NCBI RefSeq assembly: GCF_963675165.1
Contig: NC_087386.1
Span: forward strand, 5,214,169-5,278,168
Direction of reading: 5' to 3'
Length of the DNA: 64,000 nt
From: Halichondria panicea
Taxonomy: Eukaryota; Porifera; Demospongiae; Suberitida; Halichondriidae
This document shows positions 12,301-25,179 of the stretch, one piece after another. Position 1 is the stretch's first letter. Every line of letters starts with the position of its first letter. Made by a program: the position numbers and the translations under genes. Below the pieces are notes generated by a model. That model saw nothing but the letters and a program-made list of their open reading frames with translations, had not been told where the DNA came from and did no database searches.

Positions 12301-12647
12301 TCTAAACATAAATCATAAGAACAGGCTATTATTTTACAAACAGAACACAAAGAGAACATTATAGACCTAGCTAGTAACACAAAAGAGAACATTCTAGACT
12401 TAGCTAGTAAAACAATGACCAAATCAGGCCATAATCATACACAGTTCACAGAACATCCTTTACCACTAATAAGGCACAGGATATTATACTTCCTATAATA
12501 CTTCCTACATATGTTCCCTTATCAAATTATAACAGTTACTGAAATCATCACATTTCCTCTCCTCTTAAATGAGTACGTCTCTTAAACGTTCGGGTGGTCT
12601 TCGATTGCGAAGAGGGTATCGATGATTAGGTTCACTAGCCTCTTATC

Positions 12648-12957
12648 AATGCCTTTTCAGAAGAGTCTGTAGCAAAACTTGTTCACCGAGTGTTACTACT
12701 CTACTTAATAGTTAGCTCTGCACTAGAACGCTAGCTATTGGTAGCTGCAAGAGTGAGAAGAGAGCTGCAAGGCTCTGCTGACTTGCGGCCATTAATTTAG
12801 ACTTGAACTTTTGGCATAGATCGTTTTTAACAACAATCATGGTCGATCATTACCCACTCTTTGAGTTTGCATGCTCATCATGTGTGTATAAAAGCTATTA
12901 GTAGCTTTATGTTACGTAGCTTTGGCTCCACCCAGGCATCAGCACCTCCGGTGCTTT
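12648..12957 (+). mobile_element. Truncated copy of the HINE-like repeat
   Basis: The 3' part of the family seen at 4495-5068 and 38579-39109, including the 3' hairpin and GGTGCTTT end. The left half is missing. Confidence 0.75.
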
Positions 12958-13079
12958 ATACAAAACATAAGCTCACGTGATGATTCATTAGTGACCTTTT
13001 GACCCTGTCCACCCTCCTCTAGCTAGCTATAAAATTATTGGTTTTATGATAATCCTCTCAACTTCACTACTCTCTAAAT

Positions 13080-16000
13080 ATGGTAAGGAGTTTCACAAAT
13101 GCACTAGACTAGCTAGAGTCATGTTGTATCCACCTTACCTTGCAGGCACATCTAATCAGCACTGATGGCTACACTTCTGTGGTTAAGATTGAACCCACCC
13201 CCTACATGATGCCACACCCCCCAACTCATGGACCCCTTGTGGAGACGTACACCCCAACACACCATTGCCCCACTACTCCTCAAATACCAGTGACTAAAAA
13301 CGAATATCTAAATGTTCCTCAACAAACTCGGCCGTTATCCACACCACAAATCAAAACAGAACCTGCGGATTTTTCAGTCAATCTGCAAGGAGCTACTGAT
13401 CCTCACATCCTCACACCGTCACAACTGCCCACTCACATCCCACCCACGACTACCTCCTACACACCCATTATGAAATCTGAACCTCTCCTAGATGTCCCCC
13501 TCCCACCAGTGTCGTGGAAACCCAATACCAGGAGTGCTGCACAAAGAGCTAAACGAAAGTTAGAGAATATAAATAAAGAAAAAAATAAAGAGAAAAGGCG
13601 CGAGGCAAAAGCACTAAAAGCACTAAAAATACAAGAAGCTCGTGCTAAAAGTCGCGAGGAAAAATCACAAAGAAAAAGAACATCTTGTGATTTAAAAAAG
13701 AAAGTGAAATATTTATGTCAATACAACAAGGACAATCCTCATAAGATTTTGCAGATTCTTCTGGAACATTACACTCATGAGAAAATTTTTCACCTCTACT
13801 TTACGAATGCTGCTTTAAAAAAATACATAAAAATTGCAAAAGACAATGGGCTGCTAGAATTCAACCTGAAAATGCCCAGCGCTATGGACACCAATCAACC
13901 AGGACCATCAGGTATGAGTGTTCCCCCTGTCACTCGATCACATGGATCAAGTATGAGTGTTGCACAAGAGAGCAGCTTCAATGTTGTAGCAGAGGACGTT
14001 GTGAACACACACAATAATCAGCAGTCACTCGTGTCTAAAACAGCTGTTGCTGAGCCGACTACTATTCAACCATTAATGTCAATCGTTTGTTTAACCCCCA
14101 AATCAGTCACCGTGGAAAAACAAACTCCAGTGACTAATCTTTTCACATCCACGATGTCGGAAGCTTCTATTAATGAACAGATGGTATCTTCAAGTGTAAC
14201 AATGGAAGATTCAAACCCAGAACAGATAATTCCAAGAAATTTGCAGGAGACTATAATAAACTCAAGATCTATTACCAGTGATGTAAGTGTAAGCAATGCG
14301 ACCAGTAACGTTGGGACCGCCGTGGAAGATACCAGTGATGGCGATGCGACCAATAACATTGGAACTGCTGTTACCATGGAAGTTATGACCAATAACATTG
14401 CGACTGCCATGGAAGATACCAGTGAATCACCTATAAAAACTGTACCTAGGATTACAGTTGCATATTTCGAAGATAGATACGGCGATTCACTCAGTCTGTC
14501 ACTAAAAGAAAGTGTGTCCAACCCACAAATCAAAACAAAGAATTCAGATTTTTCCAACAAATCTCTCCCATCCCCTAGAGTTGCTACAGAGCCAATCGGA
14601 TCTTCTCAGGCTGTGACTATTCCCCCCGGATATCCCCCGGTGGTCCCACGGGAGAATGATGAGGGCCTACTGATGTTTGAAAATGTGGACATGTCCAAAC
14701 ACAAGCCAAGCAGAGGTAACGTTCACTATTTTCTCCACCTCATATACTGTCATTTAAGGCTGTTTCCCTATCAGAGCATTTATCACTGTCGGTAAGGTGA
14801 TGCTGTCACTATTGACTTTGACCTCCTAACTAGTTCAGAATACCTTTTCATTGAGACTTGTATATTGTTTTTAGGCCCCCAGGTACACGTAGTACATGAA
14901 TGTAGATTTTGTCAAAATAATTTTATTCCGTTTTTTAAAGATTAATTAATGCACCAGTATGTGTACTGATTGGTCCATGTGCTGTATAACTACCGTATAG
15001 CAGGTAATTTTCGTGGGGTAAAATATTCGTTATTTTCGTGGGCAAGCTAACGTAGGCGTGGCTTACCGGAACGTAGGAATACAGGCAGGCAACAAGGACT
15101 AAACGAAAATGAAATTTTACTCACGAAAACCACAGTTTCTCGAGTTGAACGAATTTTTTACCCCACGAAAATTACCCGCTATACGGTACTGTATAACCAT
15201 TTCTTCTTCAATCTACATGCACGCTGTTATATATTTATTGCTTTTACTCGTCTCTCTACAGCTGCTCTTGTCACGTTCAGCGATGGACCTTCCACCTCCA
15301 CACCTCCACCCCCTCACACCTCACCCGTACCCATGGAGACTGAAGTGCCACCCACTCCATCCACACACCCTCACACAGCACAACCGCCCGTCAACACGGA
15401 GAGTGATGAAGAGTTCCTCTATGGCGATAGTGACCGCGATCAAACACCACCCCCTGACATCCAGCTAGAGTCACCGGAGGTGACACAGCTCCCTCCAGAC
15501 TCTCAGGTGACTGGCTGAATCAGTTTGTGTATAATTAATACATACGAGCATACTTTGTTTAATTGTAGTATCGTATAGCGGGTAATTTTCGTGGGGAAGC
15601 TGACCTCCACGAAATTTTCACATTACCAGAACGCATGCAAAACAGTGCAGGCAATACAGTGCAGGCAATACAGTGTAGGCAATGACATTTTTTACTCACG
15701 AAAATCACCGTGTTCGAGCCCCACAAAAATTACCCGCTATACGGTAGTGTACTTGCACTAGCTACTGTACAATTATTGTTACAGCGTATCAGTCTCCGTG
15801 CTTTTATCTACGTAGTTATGCTACCAAGACAAGAGTCTATCTTAGCAACCTGTTGCAGGCCACCACTTTATTATAGCCACTGTTGATTTGCTCAACATAA
15901 CCACTATTTTCACAGCTTTTATACCGTGTGTATAGCTCTAACCTTCCTCTACTTCTGTAGCCCCTCCTCGTCAACCCACCCTCTGGCCAGCAACTTGTCA

Positions 16001-18119
16001 AACCCTCACCCGGTGACTCCGATCCCTCCATAGACCGTCTGTTGGATCTAATTGGTCAGTCATCAAACCCAGACCCACCCAATCAGCTGCCATTGGTGGA
16101 CCCAACTGACCAGCCGTTATTGGTGGACTTACCCGACCCGCTGCCATTGGTGGACCCAACCGACCAGCTGCCATTGGTGGACCCAACCGACCAGCTGCCA
16201 TTGGTGGACCCAACCGACCAGCTGCCATTGGTGGACCCAACCGACCAGCTGCCATTGGTGGACCCAACCAACCAGCCGCCATTGGTGGACCTACCCAACC
16301 AGCCATTATTGGTGGACCTACCCAACCAGCCGTTATTGGTGGACCTACCCGACCCGCTGCCATTGGTGGACCCAACCAACCAGCTGCCATTGGTGGACCC
16401 AACCGACCAGCCGCCATTGGTGGGCCCACCCAGCCAGGGCAGTGAGCAACAGGCTGACCTGGAAAGGGATGGCCATCAATCTCGAGGTGTGTGTACATAT
16501 AAATTGGAGAGTCCTTACCCACTGTAGACAGAACTAAAGTGTGTATTCTGTATCTAAGTATGTATATAATTTTATCGATAGTTTTGTGTGGTGGTGTATG
16601 ATGATGTATACATGTATAGACATTTATAGTCAAAAAGATGTATTAAGTTTTAAGGTTGAATGGAAGTTTGAAGTCAGATACAGATGAAAAAAGGGCTAGC
16701 TTGCTTAGCATACTCTCAAAAGTACATTTTCATTAGAAAAAGAATATAGACAAGTATACTTTTTTGAGATACTTTGTTTAACCCCACCCACCCCTGCAGA
16801 TACCCCGCCCTCCCCTGAACGTCCAGCCCACTCAGTGTTGCTACTCGAACCAGAACTACAGGACAATACTTCCATGCTCGAGCAAGCCTTCTCCATCCTA
16901 CCCTCACTTACAGAATGGCCAAAAGAAAGAACCTCAAAGAATAAAAAGCAAAACCAAAGCTCAACGAAAGCCAGAAATCATTGTAACACTGATACAAACT
17001 TGGATCAAGACTCGAGCAGTTGGTCTGACGAAGACGGAAGAATGGCTGTCGAAAATACTAAGAGAAACAAACCCAGTACGAAACGTTCGCCTCGAATTCA
17101 TCCGTTCACCTCTTCTGCAGCTAGCAATAATTCTGATCATAGCTCGAATGAGGACACTAGCAACTACACTGGCAGTGCTTCTCCGGTGAAAAAACAGAAA
17201 CCACAAATATTGCCTCAAAAGAAACAACCTGACCCCCTGTCAAGAACACAACCTCCCAGGGAGCAGGTTCCATCCAATCAGACGTCAGGTAGACTCTCTC
17301 CTCCTACTGGGAAAGACAAAAATACAAGTTCCGATATTGATATGGAACTGGGTTCTGATACTGATATGGAACAGGGCTCTGGCTCTGATACTGGTATGGA
17401 ACGGGACTCTAGTAAGCAGGCAGAGACCAAGCACACTAGAGACAGCTCCTCAGATATGACTCCGCCATCAAAGAAGCAGAGGGTCAGTCCAACAGGTGAT
17501 TCGACCCCCTCCCCTGCACACGCTGTTAGTGATGTCATCAATAATGTCGTAAATGCTGAAGAGGTCATAGACGTTGACGCTCTACCGGACATAATTGTAA
17601 TGGAGCATGTCAGTCCTTCGTCAGATACAGACGTGGATGTGGGTGGAAATTCACAATATCTCAGCCTCTTTTCACCCCAGGCTAAGATCGAGTGGTCACC
17701 AAAACGAATAGACAAAGACATTGCATCAGAAACAGACCAGGAACCAGCTGCTCGTAGGCAAATTGTTTTTCTTTCAAACAGTACAATGGATATTGCAGAC
17801 TCACAAGATTTACTAGTGGATCGGACGAAAAGGGCCCCCCAAAGTGATTTATTGAGAGGGACCTCCCACAGTGATTTATTGAAAGGGACCTCCCACGATG
17901 ATTTAGTGAGAGGGACCTCCCTCGGAGAGAATGAGATCGTGCAGGTGGTGGATAGTCCAGAGTCAGTAGCTGAGTCGGCAGTTTCAGCAAAGGGCAAGTT
18001 CTGTGTAACAATTTCATTTGTACATGTATAATAAACGCTCTAGTACATTAATTACACTGTACTGTCGCTTTTATCATTACTGTGTAAAATACTTTTGACA
18101 CTATCTTAACTCCCCCCCT

Positions 18120-18172
<53 letters not shown>

Positions 18173-19095
18173 AGCCCGACTCAAGAGACTAGTCCTACAG
18201 ACTACCGGAAGATCGCGATCAAACTCGAGCCAATGTCTACTGACCGCCAGCTGGAGGGTGCTCAGTCTATCTCAACTGACAAACCATATTCAATCACCCC
18301 CTCTAAGTCCAGCACTGAGTCCCCGCCTTCACGTAGCAGTAGCCGAGGGAGCACCCCTCGTGGGATACCCCAGAGGTTGCCCCTGCAATTTTCTACCAGA
18401 CCCCGTATCAAACTAAGCATGGACAAGGCCAAGTCTGGCGACAAGAGTGCGTGTAATAGGACGGGGGAACTGACCTTTGGTAGCACACCCTTTTCACAGC
18501 CGGCCTATCAGAAACTGTCTGCGTCCAATCAGAATGAAGCTAAACAGGTGGGTGATGAGATAGTTAACAACGGTTGTGTGTGTACATAACGAACACTTCT
18601 GGGAAAATGTTTAGCCATTATACAGAGGTGGCCTTTGTCGAAGAGTTGTTTTGTACACAAATTAATTTTGGGGGTTTTGTACCTGAGTGCATAGCCTTTG
18701 ATGTGTTGGCCTTCTCAGCGGTGGCCATTAAGAGGGGTCCACGTACTCAAATAAGCAGCGTTTTAGATAATTATTTGTTTTCCCACATTGATGATGGTAA
18801 TGCCAAGGAAATAGATATACAATATGACATTCTTGTAAGTTAACATGCATTCATGTGCACTGATTGTACGTGTAATCTACCTCCCCCCCCCACACACACA
18901 CACACACACACACGCACACACACACGCACACGCATCCAACACACACACACACACACACACCTGCAGACTCTGTTGCAGTTGCGAGAGGCTGGTATTCAAC
19001 TGACGAGGGACTTCTGTGATAGATCGGACAAAGCCGAGGCTCTCATATACAGAATAGCCCACGCCTTCTTTAGTGAAGAACACAAACTACAGTAA
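13080..19095 (+). CDS. Large unrecognised nuclear-like protein, psi-K-x-E rich, with a coding minisatellite
   Basis: Exons: 13080-13082 (ATG only), 13146-14715, 15262-15506, 15961-16486, 16800-17993, 18171-18547, 18967-19095. All phases join into 1,347 aa. The N-terminus (HLISTDGYTSVVKIEPTP) and one helical module (NPHKILQILLEHYTHEKI) match the gene at 5312. A basic, probably coiled region (KRKLENINKEKNKEKRRE) precedes the module. The middle is Ser/Thr-rich. Residues encoded at ~16085-16435 are 9-residue repeats of the QLPLVDPTD type. The 16800 exon is acidic/Ser-rich with three short repeats of the TSHSDLLKG type. Psi-K-x-E sites include VKIEP, IKTEP, AKIEW and IKLEP. The last exon (LLQLREAGIQLTRDFCDRSD) may be helical. 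The 17994-18170 intron uses a GC donor. No known family is recognised; a chromatin or transcription role is inference only. Confidence 0.82.
14991..15188. mobile_element. TACCGTATAGC foldback MITE with perfect 9-bp target duplication
   Basis: This 198-bp element begins TACCGTATAGC and ends GCTATACGGTA, with inverted similarity extending through TAATTTTCGTGGGGTAAA. CTGTATAAC is directly repeated at 14982-14990 and 15189-15197. It lies in an intron. Confidence 0.88.
15569..15746. mobile_element. Second TACCGTATAGC-family foldback MITE
   Basis: The ends are TATCGTATAGCGGGTAATTT and its near-inverse ending TATACGGTA. Also intronic; no clear target duplication. Confidence 0.8.
16085..16435 (+). 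repeat. Coding 27-bp minisatellite
   Basis: About 13 in-frame units of 27 bp (core CTGCCATTGGTGGACCCAAC) encode nine-residue repeats of the (D/N)QLPLVDPT type inside the 15961-16486 exon. The opposite strand is also open by chance of the repeat. Confidence 0.92.
18121..18169 (+). repeat. CA microsatellite at an intron 3' end
   Basis: An uninterrupted CA run ends in the acceptor CACAG of the 18171 exon. A similar CA/CG-interrupted run lies at 18893-18960, just before the last exon. Confidence 0.9.
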
Positions 19096-19863
19096 CTGTT
19101 GCGTTAATTGCACGTTATTATTCATTAACTATACACTCCTCAACCATTGTCATTCAACATTTTGATTTTGTAATTCTCATATCCAATTATTATTATTTAT
19201 TATAGCCTCAAGGTCTGTGCTAATTCTAATTAATGTAAAAATTAACACGAGACGGTGAGATATATAATTTGTAGTTTGAGATGTTGTATGCATGTGTTTA
19301 CAGTATGCATTTCAACCCTTTTAAGGTCATGTTAATATGCTGACTATGGAATGTAATCAAGTGCTGCCAAACCCACCCACAACAACAACACAATACTTTG
19401 CACATGCGCATGTAGGACCAGAAAGCCAGAAATCGGAAAAAGCGGAAGTGAAGAGTAAATGAGTGGGCGTAGCAGGGCAATGCATTCCAAGGTTAACCCT
19501 TGACTTTGTGCAGATGTAATGAGATGCTGTTGCCTGATCACCCTACTTAACTAGTATCAGTGTAAGTAAGTAGAAAGCTGGCCAGCCTAGTTTTAAGAGT
19601 CAGGTAAGTAGACTCTTCATTCTCTTCATTGTCTGCAGTATAGACTCTATAATATGGCTAGCTACTTGCACATGTCTGCAGTAGACTCTAGCTAGCTACA
19701 TGCACAATGACTGAATGAATTATGTCTGTACACTGAGCTAGATTTTGTATGAATTTAACATTTTTTAAGGTGTGTTAATTCAGCCAGTCACCTAACTTCT
19801 ACTTATACTCCCCAATTTATTGTCCTGAGGTTATTTGGCTCTACTGAAACACGCCGAGCCACT

Positions 19864-20970
19864 TTTCTGACTTTCTGAGAGCCATGATTCGAGAACGGGA
19901 ACTGGAATAATTATGTTCAGTCCTGATATAATATAGACAAGCACGTATCAGCCAATAAGTTATGTTGAAATACTCAAGTTACTTTAATCGACTGGAACTT
20001 GCTAAGAAGCTTTTCTGACTTTCCGAGAGCAGTGATTCGTTAACAGGAACCCTGAAAATAATATATTCAGTGCTAGACTAGACATGCATGCAGATATCAG
20101 CCAGTATGTTGATATATACTCTTCTGAGGTTACTTCAATCGACTGGAACTTGCTGAGAAACTTTTCTGACTTTCCGAGAGCTGTGGTTCATTAACGGGAA
20201 CCCTGAAAAATAATATATTCAGTGCTGGTCTAGACATGCATGCATGTATGCAGATATCAGCCAGTATGTTGATATATACTCTTCTGAGGTTACTTTAATC
20301 GACTGGAAGTTGCTGAGAAACTTTTCTGACTTTCCGAGAGCAGTGCTTAGTAAACGGAAACCCAGAAAATATATTTAGTGCTGGTCTTAGACAAGCAGGT
20401 ATAGCAGCCAATACGTTGATACACTCTTCTGAGGTTACTTTAATCGACTGGGAACTTGCTGAGCAACTTTTCTGACTTTCCGAGAGCTATGGTTCGTTAA
20501 CGGGAACCCTGAAAAATAACATATTCAGTGCTGGTCTAGACATGCATGCAGATATCATGCAGCCATTATTTGATATAATTATACTCAAGTTTATAATTCT
20601 GAGGTTACTTTAATCGACTGGAACTTGCTGAGCAAGAACTAGCTGAGAAACTTTTCAGACTTTCCGAGAGCAGTGCTTCGTAAACGGAAACCCAGAAAGT
20701 ATATTTAGTGCTGGTTTTAGACCAGCAGGTATCAACCAATACGTTGATACACTCTTCTCGGGTTAATTTAATCGACTGGGAACTTACTGAGCAACTTTTT
20801 AGACTTTCCGAGAGCATGCAGTGATTCCTAAACGGAACTTGACCCTGAAAATGTTCAGTATACTGTTCTTAGACAAGCATGTATCAACTAATACCTATAA
20901 TTATATACCCAAGTTTACAATTCTGAGGTTACTTTAATTGACTAGAACTTGTTGACTTTCCAAGAGCAGT
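19864..20970 (+). repeat. Tandem ~145-185 bp subrepeats, left arm
   Basis: About eight units, each with CTTTTCTGACTTTCCGAGAG, AACCCTGAAAAT, GACATGCATGCAGATATCAG and GAGGTTACTTTAATCGACTG. Confidence 0.88.
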
Positions 20971-21771
20971 GATTTGTAAACAAAAACCCTGAAAATTAAT
21001 TTTGTTGAAACACCCCTTAATAATAACATTAAGGTAAATTCTATACCAGGATCCAACACAGTAATGATACACAAACAATCTTCATTATATAGTCAAGTCC
21101 TGTTGTGTATAATTATATTATAGTCTACAGCTATACAATATAGATGTAGGTATATGGATAAGCAGGACGATATCATGAAGTAGGCAGATGATGCTGCAAT
21201 ACTAGAGATTGAAGAAGATATGAGAGTGAGTGAAGAATACTCAGAATGTGCTGAATCAGAGGTATATATATATACAGGCATATATAGTTACAACATAAAC
21301 TGTTGATGTGTACAATGTGTTAATTACGTAATGGTTATGCAATGTTTACTACGTTTATAGTTTTAGTTTTGTGGTAATACGTGCCAGGCCAGTTTCTTAA
21401 AATAATCGTCCCCATATTGGAAGGCAAGCATATCCCTACCAACGATCGGAGCGCCCCAATGATAAAGGCTCACTACCATACACATATACCGTGACAATCT
21501 GTCAGTGGGTGAAATTGAAACCCATTAACCAACCAGAAAGAAAAGCGCATGTGTTACGTACGGAAGAAAAAGGATGCCATCAAAGGGAGATTAAAAAGAA
21601 ATTCGAGCATTAGAGGTGCAAAAATAATTATATCAATAGTTCCTGAATCAACCAGAAAATCAAATTAAAGGAAGATTTGAGAAAACCATGCTTTAATAAT
21701 TACGTCCAGTGCAATCCTTAGCATCAAGTTCTAATGAGCATGATAGACTATCCTGCATGTAGACATATAAT

Positions 21772-23828
21772 TTAGGTACAATTGCAAGTGGATAATGTCT
21801 TGCGCATTGATGTCTTTTCGAAGTATCTCATTTTGCACAAAGCAACAAAGCAATCAGCAGTTGCGTCTCCAGATTTTTTGGCTGATTTTCGATTTTTGTT
21901 GATTTTGGATTTCTGCATGGTTCAGCTTGAGTGTGAAAGACATTCTGAGTTGTGTGTGTCACTATGACGCTGAAAGTGAAAATTATTCGAAGCAGTGCTA
22001 TATAATTATACTGAGACATCTGAATCCCAGCTAGGGCAAGGTAACTGCATGCATAAATTGTTTTATGCTGTAATAATTAACAATGTGCATTCTATATATA
22101 AAATTATATAGATCTGCTATAACTGCAATGCTGTTTAATTTAGGAACCAATAGATTCTGTGAGGTCAGTTGATTGTATCTGTACACATTGATGGTGTCCT
22201 GCATGCATGCATGTGTCCTATGAGCATTATTTATAGAAGAATGGAGTTTGATAATGTCTTCGTTCTTGATGTAATCTGCTGAAGATGTCATGATCAGGTC
22301 ATTTATGCATATTATATGGAACATGCAGATAAAAAATTCCAGTAGTTTTAAGCATCTAATAGTGTCACACAATTTGTCTCACTTTTTTCAAAACTCAGCT
22401 AGTGTATTTAAATAACTATATAGGGCATACTCTTTCAAACTGGAAAAGCTCTGTTACCTGTACTGTGTGCATGCATGTGAATAGCATTACACACTATTGG
22501 TGAACTGATAATTATATGAAAATTATGGCTGAGTGCATGTTATACATGTATACCCATGGCTATAACTATGCCATGGTATTATGTGAGATACCGTATATAC
22601 GTATTGTGCTAGAAATAATATTAGTTACTATAGATATCATTAATATAGCACTATACGTTAACGGCAAGAGTATAAATAATATAAGAAGAGAAGAGTGTCG
22701 AACTACCAATACCTCTATACACAAAACTGTGCACGATATCCTGTCAATTGCGCAAGCTTGCGCACACATTACACAACGCACAGAATTTGTTAGCAGTGAG
22801 TAAAGAGTGGAAGTGAAGAGGATCAACCCGACTATTGTCTCTATTTATGATTTTTGTGAAAAGATCATCTTCTATCAGTGTGCAGTGAGCAGCTCTGAAC
22901 GTTGAACGCAAACGAATATAGCTAGAATCAGATGTCATTGTACATGCACCCCTAAAAACGTCACGGTTAACATTTTCTAGGAGATTACTAGTAAGTTTAC
23001 AGTATACTTCATCACGTGCGCGAGTCTTGTGTATGATGCCGCTGAGTATAAAACACATAATTGTAATGGACAAACACATAACATTATAGGCAGATTGTTA
23101 ACGCTTAGCCTAGCTATAGTTCTGATAAGTTCTTATGCATGCAGTTCACGATACATCTGTTACAAGGGCATAGGTATAGTGGATTTAGAGAACAGCTTTT
23201 TGGGGTTGGCTGCTAGAGTTTGTGCTATAGGTTTGTGTCATAATCAATTTTAGGATCAGGGATTGGTTTTGTAATTGCAGTTCCTCTAGTTTGCATAGCT
23301 TGATAGTAGTGTATATATTTCCTTGATCCATGCAAGTTTTTAACGTCATGTCTTATTCCTTGGTGAACCAGTTAAGGACGCTGTTGTGGCCATTGCATGT
23401 CTGTATATACAATAGCTAATGTTGTCTGTTTTTAGTTCTATATAAATAGGCAGTTTTAACATAATTATTGGGAGGCTTAGGGAGATGATTGGGTGGAAGT
23501 ACTGCTGAAGTTATAATTATAGCTTGAATTGTAAAAAAAAAGTTACTTGTGGATCAAATAGGCGGATTATAACTATATATAGTTGGCTGTGAGAGAGAAT
23601 AAAACTAAGAAGTGGTCGGAGTATAGTTATATATGGTTGATCCACTATACCGGCCTCTCTTGGTGTATCTGTTAAAATATATAAATCTAGAATATTGCCC
23701 TATATAATTATGTGTGAGGGAGGCTATCAGTTGGATAATTAAGTTTCAACGACACAACATTATTTTAACAGCCCCGGCCATATTAATTAAAGCCTGTCTG
23801 ATATGTACGTTGTATTATTATCTTGCTT
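21772..23828. other. Central spacer of the giant inverted repeat
   Basis: AT-rich sequence. The longest open frames (about 110 codons, e.g. 22031-22372 minus and 22744-23079 minus) have no recognisable domain or catalytic motif. I see no transposase, reverse transcriptase or integrase. Confidence 0.6.
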
Positions 23829-25179
23829 TGTATGTCTACGGGATAGTCCATGCATAATGCTTATTATGAACTTGATGCTATAATTATATAAGGATTGCTT
23901 GAATGCATTGGATGGTTTATTCTCAAATCTTCCTTTGATTTTCTGGTTGAGTCGATAACTATTGATATAATTATTTTTGCACCTCATCTTCGCTAATGCC
24001 AGAACACTTCATGGAATCTCTTTCTTTGACAGACTTTTCGTCAATGGTTGAAACACCTGTGGCTTGGTGTATTTAATTATAATTATGGTGTAAAAAAATT
24101 ATTGACATAATTATTCATTTTACATACTGACAGATTAATTGTCACGGTATGGTCACGGTACGGCCACGACAGTAGTAAGTCTTTTTTATTGGGGCGCTCC
24201 AATCTTTGGTAGAGATATAATTACGCTTGCCTTCTATAAAATGTAAGCAACATAAATTACTGTGTCAGGAAGTGCTTTGGATGCACCAGAATCACCTGCA
24301 TGGGGGGCTTCAGCCTCACCCCCATTTTCCTATCGCCTATATAATTATAATAATAGGCCGGCCTTGCATTACAGCTATATAGGACATATATATCTAGAGA
24401 CGATGGTGTACAATCTACAAGCTTAACTATAGCGATTATCATCTACTTGCAATGTAGTTTATGTTGTAACTATATATACGCCTGTATTTATCCAGTGAGA
24501 GTTTTCCTCATTCTCTCTCATAACTGTCTTTCAATCGCAGCATCATCACTGCCTACTTCATTGTCACTGCTCGTCCATATACCTATATTGTATATAGGAC
24601 TGGTGTAGACTACGTATATATACACTGCCAGGACTTGACTATAATGAGGATTGTTTGTGTATACTGTGTTGCATGGATCCTGGTATAGAATTTAGTCTAC
24701 ACCCATGACACACACTATATTATATCAAATTATCAAGACAATACACAGTAATACATCTATTCAAGCAAAACCTATAGTAATTAGCTGCTGACAACACACT
24801 ATATATAGATGCATGCATGGTCATGCAACAAACCAGGTACACACCAGTCTATCAGCCCAGCAAAATGAAATTATATAGTATATAGAGTCTACGTATAGTC
24901 CGTACACTTTGATTCAATCTCTATAGTCAGAACTCAATATAGTTTCTCATGATTGAATCTTCTGTCAAGAACTTACTCAAAAGGCTATCTTTGCACTGAG
25001 CCGTGAATAATAATCTTGCATCTGGTGAAATTGTAATCAACATTTGAATTACTGCCCATGGAACGTCAAGAGTCGTTCTATAGTTGAGTAAAGTAACAAT
25101 AACTGGAGGTATGGATGGACTGACTGCCTGCATTGCTTGTCCGAGAAATGCTTTTTATGAATTACAGTTGAATCACTAC

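Noticed and set aside
14066-14560. 164-codon minus-strand open frame
   Set aside because: Antisense shadow of the large 13146-14715 exon.
16042-16633. Long open frames on both strands over the repeat region
   Set aside because: They are by-products of the 27-bp minisatellite. Only the frame joining neighbouring exons in phase is kept.
17278-17997. 239-codon minus-strand open frame
   Set aside because: Antisense shadow of the Ser/Asp-rich exon 16800-17993. Its composition simply mirrors that exon.
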